Assembly: GCF_019649055.1 (NCBI RefSeq)
Contig: NW_026570226.1
Location: forward strand, 744,001 to 808,000
Reading direction: 5' to 3'
Origin: Paramacrobiotus metropolitanus
Taxonomy: Eukaryota > Tardigrada > Eutardigrada > Parachela > Macrobiotidae
Length of the DNA stretch: 64,000 bases
The notes below the pieces were generated by a model. It had not been told where the DNA came from, searched no databases, and saw nothing but the letters and a program-made list of their open reading frames with translations. The position numbers and the translations under genes were made by a program. Every line of letters begins with the position of its first letter. Position 1 is the stretch's first letter. Below are positions 1 through 12,921 of this stretch, one piece after another.

Positions 1-3000
1 ACAAGTTTGTTACGGACGGCGATGATGGAATGGAGACGAACGTATACGTATAATGCTTCCGCTTCGATGTCGGTCTAACAAGAATTAAGACAACCCAAAT
101 CGATTGGCTGTTTACTCTTTCGAAAAAGGCGTGGTGGCACGCATCCCAAATAAAACGTTGGGTTGCAACGGTAAATCGATAGCATCCGTGCGCATGCACC
201 TCCAAAAATTCCCTATAATGACGCTGCCTTAAGGTACCGGTTGATATGCATATAATCATATCCGTACAGCTCCCAACAAAGCCGTTTTGCCCTAGAAACA
301 TGCAGGATTTTTTGTGTATCTGTATGTATTGTGCTAGTCGACATTACGAAAATTTACTACAGTAATAAACCATCGCGGCTGTTCGGTCGAAACATAAGTA
401 CTGCAGATATAAATACAATATATAGATATTTATATATCAGAGTGTGTTATTATATTAATCAAGATTCTGTCCAAATCCTGACATGTAATAACACCCCGTG
501 ATGCAGGAAATAGCAGCTGTTATTAAGCGATAATTCTTTCTTATTTGGGTGGGACCCCTACCATATTATGTGCCAATAAGCCTACTTCGCCATTAATAAG
601 TAGCGACAGTTGAAAGTGCCGGCATATACACCTGTACTGAGAAGTGTTGGTACTCGTAGCGTGTCAGTGTTTCTTCGTTGTCGCTGCTGGCAAGAGTACG
701 AAATAAACATTAAGCCTCGTAAGTTTCCGGCACACTTTGGAATAGTTCTATGTGATTCAGTTATTTGTTACTCTCTGTATGTACAATAATTTAGCAGCTG
801 TTGGGTATATTTAAGAAGTACTTGTACATGCGGTATGAAAGCATAACCCGATGAGTGAATATCGCCTTGTGTTTTCCTTGTGCACGATCGTATCATGCGG
901 AATATTTGGCAACCCTAGCACGTCATCTTAAACTTCCAATCAGTATGTACACGCCGTACCGGTGCTGCTGCAGTACCCGGCCATACAATATTCTATCAGC
1001 CCGAGAGATACGCGAAGGGAAGTTTCGACCACAGGCAGTGATGTAACGTCTTGCAATATGCGCGCGCCGTTCAATGTCGTCAGTTGTTACGGGCGCTCGG
1101 CGAAAGTCTATTTGTAGGTACTTGTGTGTTGGTGCGCTGTGATCTGCTGCGCGGTTGGCTTGATAGAGGGTGCGCGTTTTTCGTACAGACGATTCATGAA
1201 TCGATCTGCACAACAATCTTCTCCAGATTAATACACTGCTGCCATATTTAGTCATTTTTACCTTATGCCAGTTTTTTATAAGGTCATTCTTATTCAAAGA
1301 GAATGTTTCGGTGTTGTTAGATGATGTGCGCAGATGGGCTAACTTAATCATTGTACATGATGTACACGACCGTACACCTGCCACTGTTTACCTTTTTTTC
1401 CTATATTTAACTGATCTAGGATTATATATACAACTGTCGTAAAGGTTGTGATTGTATCATTCGCTGCTGACCGCACTTTGTATGCATGAGTTGCCACTAC
1501 TATTGCCGGCAATCGTGATCATGTGTCATTAATTACAGGAAGACTATCCTACATCGAAACCATCTCACCATCGTAATTATTTGCTACTATTTTATTTATA
1601 TGGTATTGCGAGGATTACTTTAATGTGTTCTTCTATCCACTGCATTTTGTGTCGCAAGACTGCCTCCGCAACAACGAAGAACCGGGTATGTTTTTACGTA
1701 CAGTGAAATTACGCAGACACTACGAAATGTTCATCTTGTTAGAATTATTAAGAATTGTATGCTTTTGATGAACTTTTTTTAAGATTAAACCCAGCTCAAA
1801 TTTATGAATTTGCGTTTTCATCTATTTCTCCTCTACATTCTCTGAGGCTAAATGACATTCAAAATTTTACGCGACTCGTAATGCAATATCGTATATCGTA
1901 GCCGATGAAGTTTTACATTGTATAGAATATTTACACTCTGTTGGCGTTATTTTGGTTGAGACAGTTTTTATAAAAAAAACCAGCACTGTACAAGGTATTA
2001 ATGAAACTGCTGAGCTGGCAGCGATGGAGTGTTTACTTTATGGATAAATTTAAACACCTAGTTAGTCCATAAAGTGGACATTTACGTCAGCTGTGTTGCC
2101 GATATTGCTGATAACATTGCCATGAGTATTCACCGCAAAGATTTAGTGTTTCGGTAGAAAATACTGTATCCTCTTTCGGTCATTGATAAAATTATCATGT
2201 TAACGTTAGAAAACGTTATGCAATTTTGGATTCGTACAGGTGCGAAGTACTGGTTCCAGTGATCATGAGCGTCTGTGTTTTTTTATTATGGCTTAATTCG
2301 AAAGCTCAGGGGTACTAATTATATTAATCATAACCGAAAGCCTAAAAGTCATCGGTCATGCCCTGGGAAAATTTAATTAAAGGCAAGCTTTGACAATTTG
2401 GAAGGCGTTTGTTGTCTAACCAAGTTTTCCACTGTAAACGTTATTCGAACTTTTGTATAAGAGTTGAGTATTATCTTTGAGAAGTAGTTTTCTTTGAACT
2501 TTTTTGAATATGTGTGGCATAAGGCAACTGGTTCAGCAATCTACACATACAAACAACTAAATGTCATTGATTAAAAAATTAATTTTGATCCAGTTGGGTA
2601 GTATTCTCAATTCTGCATGTAGTAATACAGCATATTTGTTTTGTTTAAATGTGTAGAAGAAAATTACTATATTATACTAGAAAAATATTGTATATTGCAC
2701 AAAAATATTGTATATTGTATATTGTACATAATATTATACGTTGTAGAAAAATACTGTATATTGTACTAGAAAATATGCTCAATTTATTTCGCTTTATTAC
2801 TTAAATACAGTTAGAACAGCTTTGAAGTTTTTTCGTGGTGAGAAATGCACCTACGAACTAAAACACTTTGTGGAAAAGAAACCTTATATTCCGAACATGA
2901 ACGCATAAACGATGTAGGAGATGAGAAGTCTTGTGCTGCTGCAGGACGTTCAGGTCGATAGTCGTGTCAGGTAGAGAAAAGAAAATAAAAACATACAGAC

Positions 3001-6000
3001 ATAGCTACATGGTGGCGAAAAATACCGAACCAGGTGACTATGGATTCTCTGGTACTTGTTGTCGACATTCTCAGTGTGCAAATATATTGTGTCATTGGTG
3101 CAACACTAAACATGCTTATTTGCTTTTGTTTTGCGCTAGCGTTTGCAGACATTCTGTTAGATTCATACATGCCGGTCTGTTGTACAATTAATTGAATATT
3201 TTGAATGGTGCAGTCATAAGACGAACTGATCAGCAGTCAATCACAGGCTTGTTGCATTACCTGACAAAAATTAATTACTGTATTAGCACGAAATGACCAG
3301 GTATGCGACAACGAAATACCAGATACAGCCAAAAATTTAATTTTTATAAATAAATGTAAATCATCCATGTACTACTACTTTTATTATACAATTCAGTTAT
3401 CATCTTTATTTTATCACAATTTGTTAGCAAATTTTGGTATACTCCCGGAAAAATGTTATGTCTGAAGTCGTATTTATTACAAAGCATTATTTCAAAATCG
3501 TCGTCGTCGTTTCCAATTTAGCTTTTATTATTATTAACAATGTAAATACCACTCTGCAATACGGCAAATGGTTGCCACTTATAGTATTACAAAACAAAAT
3601 GTATCTGCGTGAATGAGAATATATCCAGTTTGAAATTTAACAGCTCTCATAAAAGTTACACATAAAAGTACGTATAACTTTACGAAGAATTAGCGAGTGC
3701 CACTGCTGGTTTTTCGATCATGCGCTTTGAATTTTTTCTTCCTGAATTGTTTGGATTACACGTAAGATATAGTCATTACTGCAAGTGTGGGGCAGATTCA
3801 AATACTCTGTTAATATTTACTTGGCTAATTTACTTTTTGAGCTAATTACAATACGTCATAATAAATTGCCAATGGTGGGCAATGCTCTTCTGCATTCCAA
3901 ATTGTGAATCATCCAACTATGTTAAGAGGAGGATGATATTGCTTATAAGAAAAAGCTCTTCCCGGTTCTGAGATCGATCTATCAGCGTGGATTAGTGGGC
4001 AACACAGTGGGTCATAGTGATCGGCAGTAAAGCTGCAGTATAAGTCGGACTGTACGTCAGCCGGTGACGGTAATTCCGGCCGGGAGAAAACATCATTGTG
4101 AAAATCCAAACTATGGGGATAGAAAATCGATTGGTATAAAATTTCGTCGTTTCCGCAAAACGGTACAAGTACTGTTTAGGAGTAGTCGACTCTCTGATCC
4201 GAAACCCTCCAAGTACGAAGCCCTTTGCAGCCACTCGGCTGTTGTGCTTAGCCAGCACTCCCGCTGAAACATATGCACCGGGTGCTGTGTGTTGTTAGTG
4301 TGTATACAGGCAGCAATGCTGCCCAATGTGAATTTAATGGATTTTGTACTTTAATGATGTCTTTTGGACTGAAGTGAAATTATTGCCCCTGTGCTAACTA
4401 TGTGTTAAATTTTTTCGTAAAGAATACACCGCTGATCACATCAAATGACCCTGCACTATGTAGAACAACGCTTATACAGCGTTGTGACGTCGAGCCATTA
4501 CTAAAACAGCAAGAGCTGAAAATATCCAGCATGACATCAAGTTTTGGCAAATATCGTTTTTCTAGATGTTACTTTCTGTAGGTACAGATACATCGAAATT
4601 GCATACGAGAGCGGAGAGCCTCAGCTGTAAGAAAATCTATCATGCACATGCGCCGGCGTTAAGTTTCTTTGTAATCACAGTCTCCACAATATATATTCCG
4701 CCGTCACTGTTGAAGTTTTAAATATAGACATTGTATCGCTTATTTTTATCAGGATCTCTGCATGGCGCAGAGTTTCTGTTCACGACTGGAATAAAATACA
4801 AAATGTTTGATGCTCCGACGTACAGACGTCATGATCCGGGATCTGTTTAAAAACTTACAGCACGTGTTACTTGAGAGAAATTTCGAGTGGGACATTTGAG
4901 TAGAGAATGTCAAACAGCTGACCACTCTCTTTTTGCAATGTCATTCTTAAAATTTGCTCCTGTGTAAATAAAATTAAAATGATTTCACTTTTTGCTGTAA
5001 TCGGATAGGTGCCACATGCTTCCGATAAAATGCTGGAAAAAATTAACCTTTGTGGTTGTGCCTGCTGTTGACAACCGATTACCAGTGAACGCTTATCACA
5101 TCCTTGTGCTTGCGTATTGTATGCATGAAGTGCCTAAATTTTTGTTTCAAAAATATGCTTGTCATATAAATAAATTTACATCTCTTGTCCGGAAAAATTT
5201 AGCCTGTTTCTGCCCTTATCTTTTGATTGCGATGTAAGTACGGGACACCTTTCGCTGGTCAAATGTACTCGTATGTGTGTGCGGTTGCACCATCTGATGA
5301 GCTATTCTGCAAATTTTCGATTCTTTGTCAAGTGTCCCGTCATAAAATTTTAAGTGATCACTGCTTGCTAATCTTTTCCAATAAAAATGAAAACAATCCA
5401 CAGAAAAATGTTTTGTTTGGAATCGTACTGTTCGATGCTAGGATGTCTGTTGCTTTTATTGGTACAAGTGCGCCATACAGGCTCTCTGTATATGTTTCCA
5501 TTAGTCTGATAGACGCTGGTAATCATATTGCAGCAATTACGGTATGTTACAAAGTGAAATTGCCGTGCAAGTACAGAGAGGCGTCATAGTGCATATTAAC
5601 ATTATTGCCGTCAGAAAATTTACCGATATTAATAGGAATTTTCTGAAAATTAATCTTATCTGCCGGGAGAAGTAAAGATGCTGAATGCGGCAACCGGAAC
5701 TTGAATGCCATACCCATAGGCAGCGTTAAGGCCGCAATAGCTCTTCCCGGTAATGTGGTTTCTTGTACTTAACGCTAACGGCACGTTCTTATCGGGATGA
5801 ATCGCTGTTTTTCACTAGTATGGCCGTGACTTTTTGTGGTTTTCTTTTGCGTAAGAGGACTCAGTCGGTATGGCACTGTGGTATAGAGTTTTTCTATCAA
5901 CCACGCGCTAATCTGGGGAACTAACTAATTTTTGCGTGAAGTCATCACTAAATTAACTCACAATATTTAAATCATCGTTACACAGAAACAGTCAATAAAC

Positions 6001-6946
6001 TTACACGAAAGAGTATGCCTATTTGTATAATTTGCTGCCGCAAGATGTGCAAGAGGTCAGAGGAACGTGCGTATGTGATTAAATTAATGATTTGAAATCG
6101 GTGCCAATTTGTAGCATAGCAGATTAATACGATTGAAATGATGCAGTATATGCTGTATAACCGGTGACAGCGCTCTTGAGCCGGGATGGCCATGGATTCC
6201 ATTACGGGCCAGTGTTGGCAAGTGCTTTTCCCATGAGCCCTGCATCTCTGCGCGGAAAAACCCGATTTATTCCCCTGCAGCCTGTATTATGGCGTTTGCT
6301 TTCTCTTTGTCCTTCTCCATGAAAAAGTCATAATTTCGATGGAGCAGGCAACCCGTCATGTCTTACTCAAACTTATATGCACGCACTGTAGATCTGCTGG
6401 CTGAATATTTTTATCTTTACAGTGCAGCGGAAATAGTAATTTCCAACAGAGTATTTAAGGCAAATTACGCATCGCAACTACATCATCAAGAATAATAAAT
6501 TTATTTGTGAAAGAATGATTCATGAAACGTCTTTGCGTAGTTTGCATTTATTCGATGAGGATATGCCACAGTTATTAGTAATGCATTAGTTAACATCCCT
6601 GTAAAAAAGTGAAATTCTAGATGATCTGCAATTCTGTGAGTGTGTCTTAAACACGGTCCCGTATCCTGATAATGGTAACAGATTTTTCGTCAGTGCTTGG
6701 CCAAGTGCATACTGCATATTATTAAAGTAAATAAACGTTGTAATTTATTATCATGCAAAATAAAAATCCACAATTATTGTTTCTGAAGTATGTACTGAGC
6801 ATATTCCATAAGGGCAGAAATCAAATACTGTATTCTGGAAAATATTGTATTGCATGAATAATTCTATATACTGTATTCTGAAGTGTCTGCTGACGTGCTG
6901 ACATCAGTGATTATAAAGAATTAACTTGAATTAACTTTTACTGCAG
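1..6946. other. Long AT-rich stretch with no supported gene
   Basis: I see only short open frames here, none with a recognisable domain or a convincing chain of spliced exons. The stretch lies upstream of the PDF-receptor-like gene, whose first visible coding exon opens at an acceptor site at 6946/6947 in phase 0. At least one upstream exon carrying the start codon and 5' UTR should therefore lie somewhere in this region, but I could not find it. A degenerate AT-rich repeat is annotated separately near 2680-2775. Confidence 0.5.
2680..2775. repeat. Degenerate AT-rich tandem repeat
   Basis: The core 'aaaatattgtatattg' recurs with small changes (AATATTGTATATTG, twice TATTGTATATTG, then AATACTGTATATTG), spaced by about 20-50 bases. 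It looks like a decayed minisatellite. No coding potential. Confidence 0.6.
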
Positions 6947-9900
6947 GTTCTCGATTTCCCTGCCTTCCGTATTCCTGTTGTTCTTGTGATTTTGTATGGA
7001 ATCATTCCGACCATCTCAGCTGACTATAATGATTTTTCGCGGAATCGCCCGGTTTCCCGGATGAGCCGGAATGTCGAAATGGTCGTTCCTCCTCCCCAAC
7101 CATGGGCTATCTATATCCCAGACCAGTGCATTTCGTTCCTAGAAAGTATCAATCAAGCAAAAGGCGAAGAAGGTTAGAAATTAAGCGGCAAAGTTGTGCA
7201 CCGATCCAACATATAAGAATAGACTTCGGCACAACGATTTTGGTTTTTTAGTTAAGTACCTATTATATAACATACTTCTAGTATTTTGCGTACAAAATGC
7301 AGCTGATCATGATGATTATATGGCCATTTATACGAGCTGGACGTTTTTGTTGTTTTAATTTAAACTTTTATTGCTAAAAAGCAGCAGTCGTTGTCACTCA
7401 GCTATTACCATAGTGTAGTTTCAGTAGACTTTGCTATTACGGTGTTGGCATTTTTCGATGTAGTCGTACAGAGTAAACGAAGATCTTTTAAACCAGAAGC
7501 CGTTTCTATTTCATGTTGCTCTTACAATGGTCAATGACTCAATGCTAACAAATTATGTTATCACGCGTCAGGATGGTGTCCTGGAATAACGGACGAGGTT
7601 CTGTGCTGGCCGGCTGCACCACCAGGCGAAACGATCACGCAACTGTGCCCGCGAATGCAAGGCGTTGATCCCACCAGTAAGTAATAACCTTGGGAACGGT
7701 ATTTCTTATTGCGATACATAATTGGAGAGCCGACTAGTCGCATTCTCCAGTGAACTACATATATGACTCGACTTTATTCCGTGGATGACATTAATGGAAC
7801 GTCGTTCTTGCCAACTAGAAGATTTAAATTGCAGTTTACAGACTGTGTCACTGTGCGACCTTTTCCTTTTCCTGATTCGCTAGCAAGCCATTATTTCAAA
7901 CCTTGAACTTTTTATAGCTTTTATTTAATGTAAAAACATTTGCTACAGAAAGGAAAGCGTAGTTTAAACACTATAAAACGTTATATTTAAAACTTACTTT
8001 TGTTTCTTCAGTGTACTTAAGCTTGTATATTCTAAATTCGCGTTCACTCGACTTCTGGTATCCTAACGAATACTTGATTTGACGAGTACGAAGTACTAAT
8101 TTTAACTAACTCTTAACTCCGCATTTTCTATTTATTATATAATTGGCTACTATTACATTTGGTATATAATAATTGGCTACCTCTATCCTAAAACTACCTG
8201 GAAATGCGTAATTGTAGTTTATGTTAGCTTGTTGCTCTTACATTGTATCGATTCGGTCCAGTGTATCGATTTTGTTTTCGGTTCGCTCAAGAAAGCACGA
8301 TTAGGTTAGATGTCGTGCATTTATTCCGGTTAACTTTCGATAACGACAATAAACGACGTTGACATAATATAAATTATTTATTGATGCGCAATGTACATAT
8401 CTTAGATCGATAAATTTGTCTTAACGTCATGTGCAGTTTGATAAGCATGCGCCACAGCTACTATGTAAACAAACAGATTTTATGAATCTTTTGATAGCTA
8501 CCTTATTTCTTCTTCAAATACATAACGTTTTATTCACACGGCTTGCAACGACGAACTAAAAAATTCTAAAGGTAGATGCCTTTTTTTCAAGGGCCAAATG
8601 ATTTTGAAATAATAAAATGAATTTCGCGCTGCATCGGTTAATACTCGATCACGTTGCGAGAAAACTTAATAGACGAATTTGACCTTTGCAGAATATGCTA
8701 AAAAGATTTGTGGATCGGACGGGAAATGGACGGGACTGCCGGGTGGAGACCATGGAGAAGCCGGATACACTCACTACGATGATTGCTTCACAGACGACAC
8801 AAAAGCGCTGTTTGAAGTGTTCCTCGGCGATTCAAATAACACGAACGAGCGATTTGAAGTACTACATAAAGCCCGTGCCATCGAAATGTCAGGATTTCCA
8901 TTGTCTTTTATCTGCGTTTTGGTGTCTTTGTTTATATTTCGATATTTCCGGTAAGTAAAAGAATTAAATAAACTGTGAATGCTAAGCCAGGACCCGGCGT
9001 GCTTTAAGTGCAGTGATTATGCTTTTCATTTATTTAGGAGTTTACGATGTGCGCGAACGACCATCCACGTTCATTTATTCATTGCCATTGCGATAATGGT
9101 AAAAACTTTTTTGAACCGCTAACGCATTTGGTTAACAATTTAATCGCAGTTGCTTTTGGTATAAGTCTTTGATATGCCGCTATCATAATTCCACTTACCT
9201 TCCAGACACTCAGCAAGACAACCGAAATTGCCGATCAGATCATTTCCGGTTACGGAAAGACGTCCCACAGCTCTGGAACCATATCAAGTTTAAGATCAAT
9301 GGTAGGCTGTCAAAATTAACAAAGCCTAGTTGAATGGCGCAAAAAGCTGTTAGCTCAAAACCACTTAAAACCAGAAGAACAGAGTACAAAAAAGACTGTT
9401 ATAATTTCAGCGACCTTTATGTGAAATTCTGGTCATTGTCATCGAATTCGGCCGGGTAAGTTGCTGTTGCTTTGCATCTTTTTCAACGTGCAATACGCAT
9501 TTATGTTGTCACATTTTCGTACACCTGCACTAGCCATAGGTTCATTTTATTTTGCAGACGGCAATGTTCATGTGGATGTTCTTGGTAAGAAAATTGTTTT
9601 ACGTCCGGTGAAGCTGCCGATCTAACCATGAGCAGCTCATTATGTAGATTTCTTAATAGGAGGGGCTGTATATGCACAATGCCGTGGCCTGGAAGGTTTT
9701 CGAAGCTTCAAAACCTAATTATTGGCTATACTGCGCTGTGGGTTGGGGTATGTATTAGTATTCTCTACTGTATATACAAGCGACAACCGTCAATTGATCA
9801 AAAGGAATATAGCAATTACATTCCAAATGCACCCATAAATCCGGCGCGCGGGCACAGACACACATCTATATATTACTGTACACATATATTTGGCCGACGC

Positions 9901-12433
9901 GTTGTCTGTGCACATTTTTTTCTAAAAGTATGCTTGGCCAGTTAAACATGCACTTATTCGCCAAAGCATCATTACTTGGAAAGCCCATGCCGTTCCTAAG
10001 GCATCCTAGAGGACTTCCGGTCGACAGAGGAGACATTTTATGTGCAAGTGCAGCTGATCCTAGAAAACTAATCGATAGACAGCTTAAATAAGGCGCGCTG
10101 GGTGCCGTGCGAATCATGTCGTATACATAGTGCGACGTGGCCGGTCTGGATATACATCATGCTTTTCTCTTCCTTTGCAGGCTTTCCGGCACTATTAGTA
10201 TCGGCTTGGGCGCCAATTGTTGAGTTCGTCTGGCTGCATGAAAGGTACCATACGATCCATACGATTACGAATTAAATGAAATATCAATTAACAAGTTATA
10301 GATATTGCATCAACTACTAAACGATGATTGTATCGATTCCGCTGCTTAATAACAGTATCATTAGAGGTAGTTGATAATTGTCCGCACGTAAATACACAGA
10401 TTTTTAAGGTAGGGATTCCATGTTTACGTCAAACGAATGGACGTTCCCGCTGCTTGCCATTAGCTATAAATGTTTGCAACAGTTTTGGCACTGATTAAAT
10501 TATTTTGCGATACCTTACTCCGGCCGTTGCGCTGATATGTAGTAATGGCTGATTAGGGAAGGTATAATGATAGGAGAAATTCAAGACGCAGTCGGCACGA
10601 AGATCTCTTTTCGTCATATCGATTGAAATCACCGGATTAAAATTAAAAACAATCGTTAGAAAAGACGCTCATGATCACGTATAGTGAGCTTGAATGAAAT
10701 AGTAAACAAGATGCTTGTGCAATCTGGTGTTCGGGTGTAATTATCCTTGACGTATCTTTTAATCATACCGTTGCGCTTTCTGTGATGATGTCCTTTACTT
10801 GCGGTGATATGTGTGAGTATTTGAAACCTTTTCTGCCTTTCGCCGCTTGAGTACTAGTACCGTACGAGGCAGTAATGCCAAGAAACCACGACAATATAAA
10901 TATAATTATATCTATAGTATGTGTAATTGTGTACACTGTACAGTGCAGGTTATACGAATTGTATTGTGTAATTATTTTGTTTCAGGTTTCTGTCACGGAA
11001 TAAAACGAACGAAGATATGTGCTGGTATCAGCATGCGGGAAGTCTTTTCTACTACATCCTAGAAGTCCCACGGCATTTCTTTATCGCCATAAACCTGATT
11101 TTTCTGATTAATATTATCCGGGTGCTTCTGACGAAACTTCGCGATTCCCATCAATCGGATACCGTACAAATAAGGTAAGAGTGCGTTGCATGCTGTCTGG
11201 CTGTACTGTAATTATTGATTTCTAGTTCATCAACCCGATATTTCGATACAGCGGCAAATGCAGCATCAGCAGCCTTCAACAATCGATTATAATGCTCATT
11301 GATTGAATATTCTTTTAATTTACAGAAAAGCCGTCAAAGCAACAATCGTATTAGCACCTCTTTTGGGTGTCACAAATCTCATCTGGGCGGTACCGCCGCC
11401 GATAAATGTGAGAAATACATTCTCTCTCCTTCAAGTGCCATTGATAAGTGATTGTAATCCATTTTTATTTGATTTCGTAGAGCGAAATACCATACGCGGC
11501 ATACGCCGGCTTCATGTATGTTTCGCATTTTCTGCGGTCATTTGAAGGGTTTTTCGTGTGCCTTGTGTACTGCTTTTTAAATGGCGAGGTATGTATGAAC
11601 AGTACGAGTGCAAACCATCCGTTGAATAGGAAACTCGTTTGTCGGGCAAACACAATCAGCATCCTCCGGTGTGGTTATCTGTTACAGCAATGCTTTTACA
11701 ATTTCCAGCCGGTATTCCAGGATTCGGTTGCAAATGTTTGTAGAATTGAATCCTAAATAATAGAGTTTTGCTAATTGAAAATAATGTTAACGTTAACTAT
11801 AGTAACTATTTCAACTAGGATTTGATGTCTTAACCGATAAGTTTGCATAAGTACTATGCAATATTAAATTTGTGTGCACTCAGTTTACTTTTACTCAGCA
11901 TAGCTCTAATAATGCGAAAGGTCACCTTTTACAGAAACTATACGGATAGGCCATTGTTACAAAATTCAGATGTTTTATTTACCAAATTAACGATGAAATA
12001 AATGGTGAAAATGGTGCATTTAGTTGACTTGCATGTACAAAACAAAATCATTGCGAACGATACGTACAGTACTCGTAGTAATTTAATTAACTTCCAGGTG
12101 CAGTCCGCCATTCGTTCAGCATGCCAAAGACGAGCCATCCAGCGCGAGACAAACCGCAACGCTGCTCGTAGAGTAAGCAGTTTATCTTCCTCCCATCTAA
12201 CGCGGTACATGCAAGTTAACCGGGAATCAGTCCAAAGCGAACCAAATAGGCGCGAGCCTTCCAATCGTTTCCTGAAACTATTTCCATGTTGGGCCAATAC
12301 AAGGACACTGGGAGGCAGTGCAAGAAACAGCCGGAAGCCGTCGCAAATTCCAAATGATACGACGACCACGTCGATGCATTTCCCTTTCAACGGCACAATA
12401 AAAGAGGAAAGGGAAGAGAATATCGAGATGTGA
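6947..12433 (+). CDS. Pdfr: Class B (secretin-type) GPCR, PDF-receptor-like; first exon missing
   Basis: Neuropeptide receptor of the plasma membrane. In insects PDF receptors couple to Gs and carry circadian signals. I read 13 exons with consistent phase: 6947-7172, 7572-7676, 8692-8950, 9038-9098, 9206-9301, 9411-9455, 9558-9584, 9660-9747, 10181-10244, 10986-11174, 11326-11407, 11481-11588 and 12098-12433, giving 561 residues. The first exon encodes a hydrophobic signal-peptide-like run (FRIPVVLVILYGIIPTISA). The extracellular hormone-receptor domain has the six expected cysteines, including WCPGITDEVLCW and ICGSDGKWTG. The transmembrane part includes EFGRTAMFMWMFLEGLYMHN, YYILEVPRHFFIAINLIFL and NIIRVLLTKLR, and the class B signature CFLNGEV follows TM7. 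The tail is long and rich in Ser, Arg and Asn. The TAMFMWMF-EGLYMHN and SFEGFF patterns are what I remember of PDF receptors; another class B receptor is the alternative. The start codon lies in an unseen upstream exon. Confidence 0.8.
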
Positions 12434-12921
12434 TAAGTTTGCCTGATGCAGCTCAAGAGACAATCCTCCATGAGATTACAATTAAAACACTGTTATTTAT
12501 TATTCGAAAGATTTTTCTCTCGCGTTGTATACAGAATGACATTGTAGTTTTTGTTTTATTTAAAACCAGTGCTGCTCTTTTTGCGAGCACACTGGATTTT
12601 TAATTTATTTGTTGAAGGAACCTTTGTTGTCCCTCACCTTGGCATTACGGATCTGAATGGTTCTGAATCATAGTATTGTTAACCAGATGTTACTCTGATT
12701 TGATGTGTGAATGACATTCCGAAAAACATAAAACTGTATAAAATAATAAAAAATAAAAAAAACATGTAAAAATGTCAGTTAACAGTAAAAAAAGTCAACA
12801 GTAAAAAGAAACTAAGACAACACTGGGAAAACTGACGTAAACGACACCAGTACGAGCACTCTGTACAGATCCAACAAGCAAGCACCTCTGAGTTCAATGG
12901 AACATCCTTAGTCCCACAGTC
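12434..12921. other. Convergent 3' intergenic region
   Basis: AT-rich spacer between the ends of the PDF-receptor-like gene and NCKAP1, which face each other. It presumably holds both 3' UTRs. I see nothing else. Confidence 0.6.

Noticed and set aside
923-1384. 153-codon minus-strand frame
   Set aside because: No recognised domain, overlaps open frames on the other strand, and no linked exons; likely chance.
11938-12471. 177-codon minus-strand frame
   Set aside because: It lies antisense to the last PDF-receptor-like exon, whose plus-strand frame is supported by phase and by the family signature just upstream.
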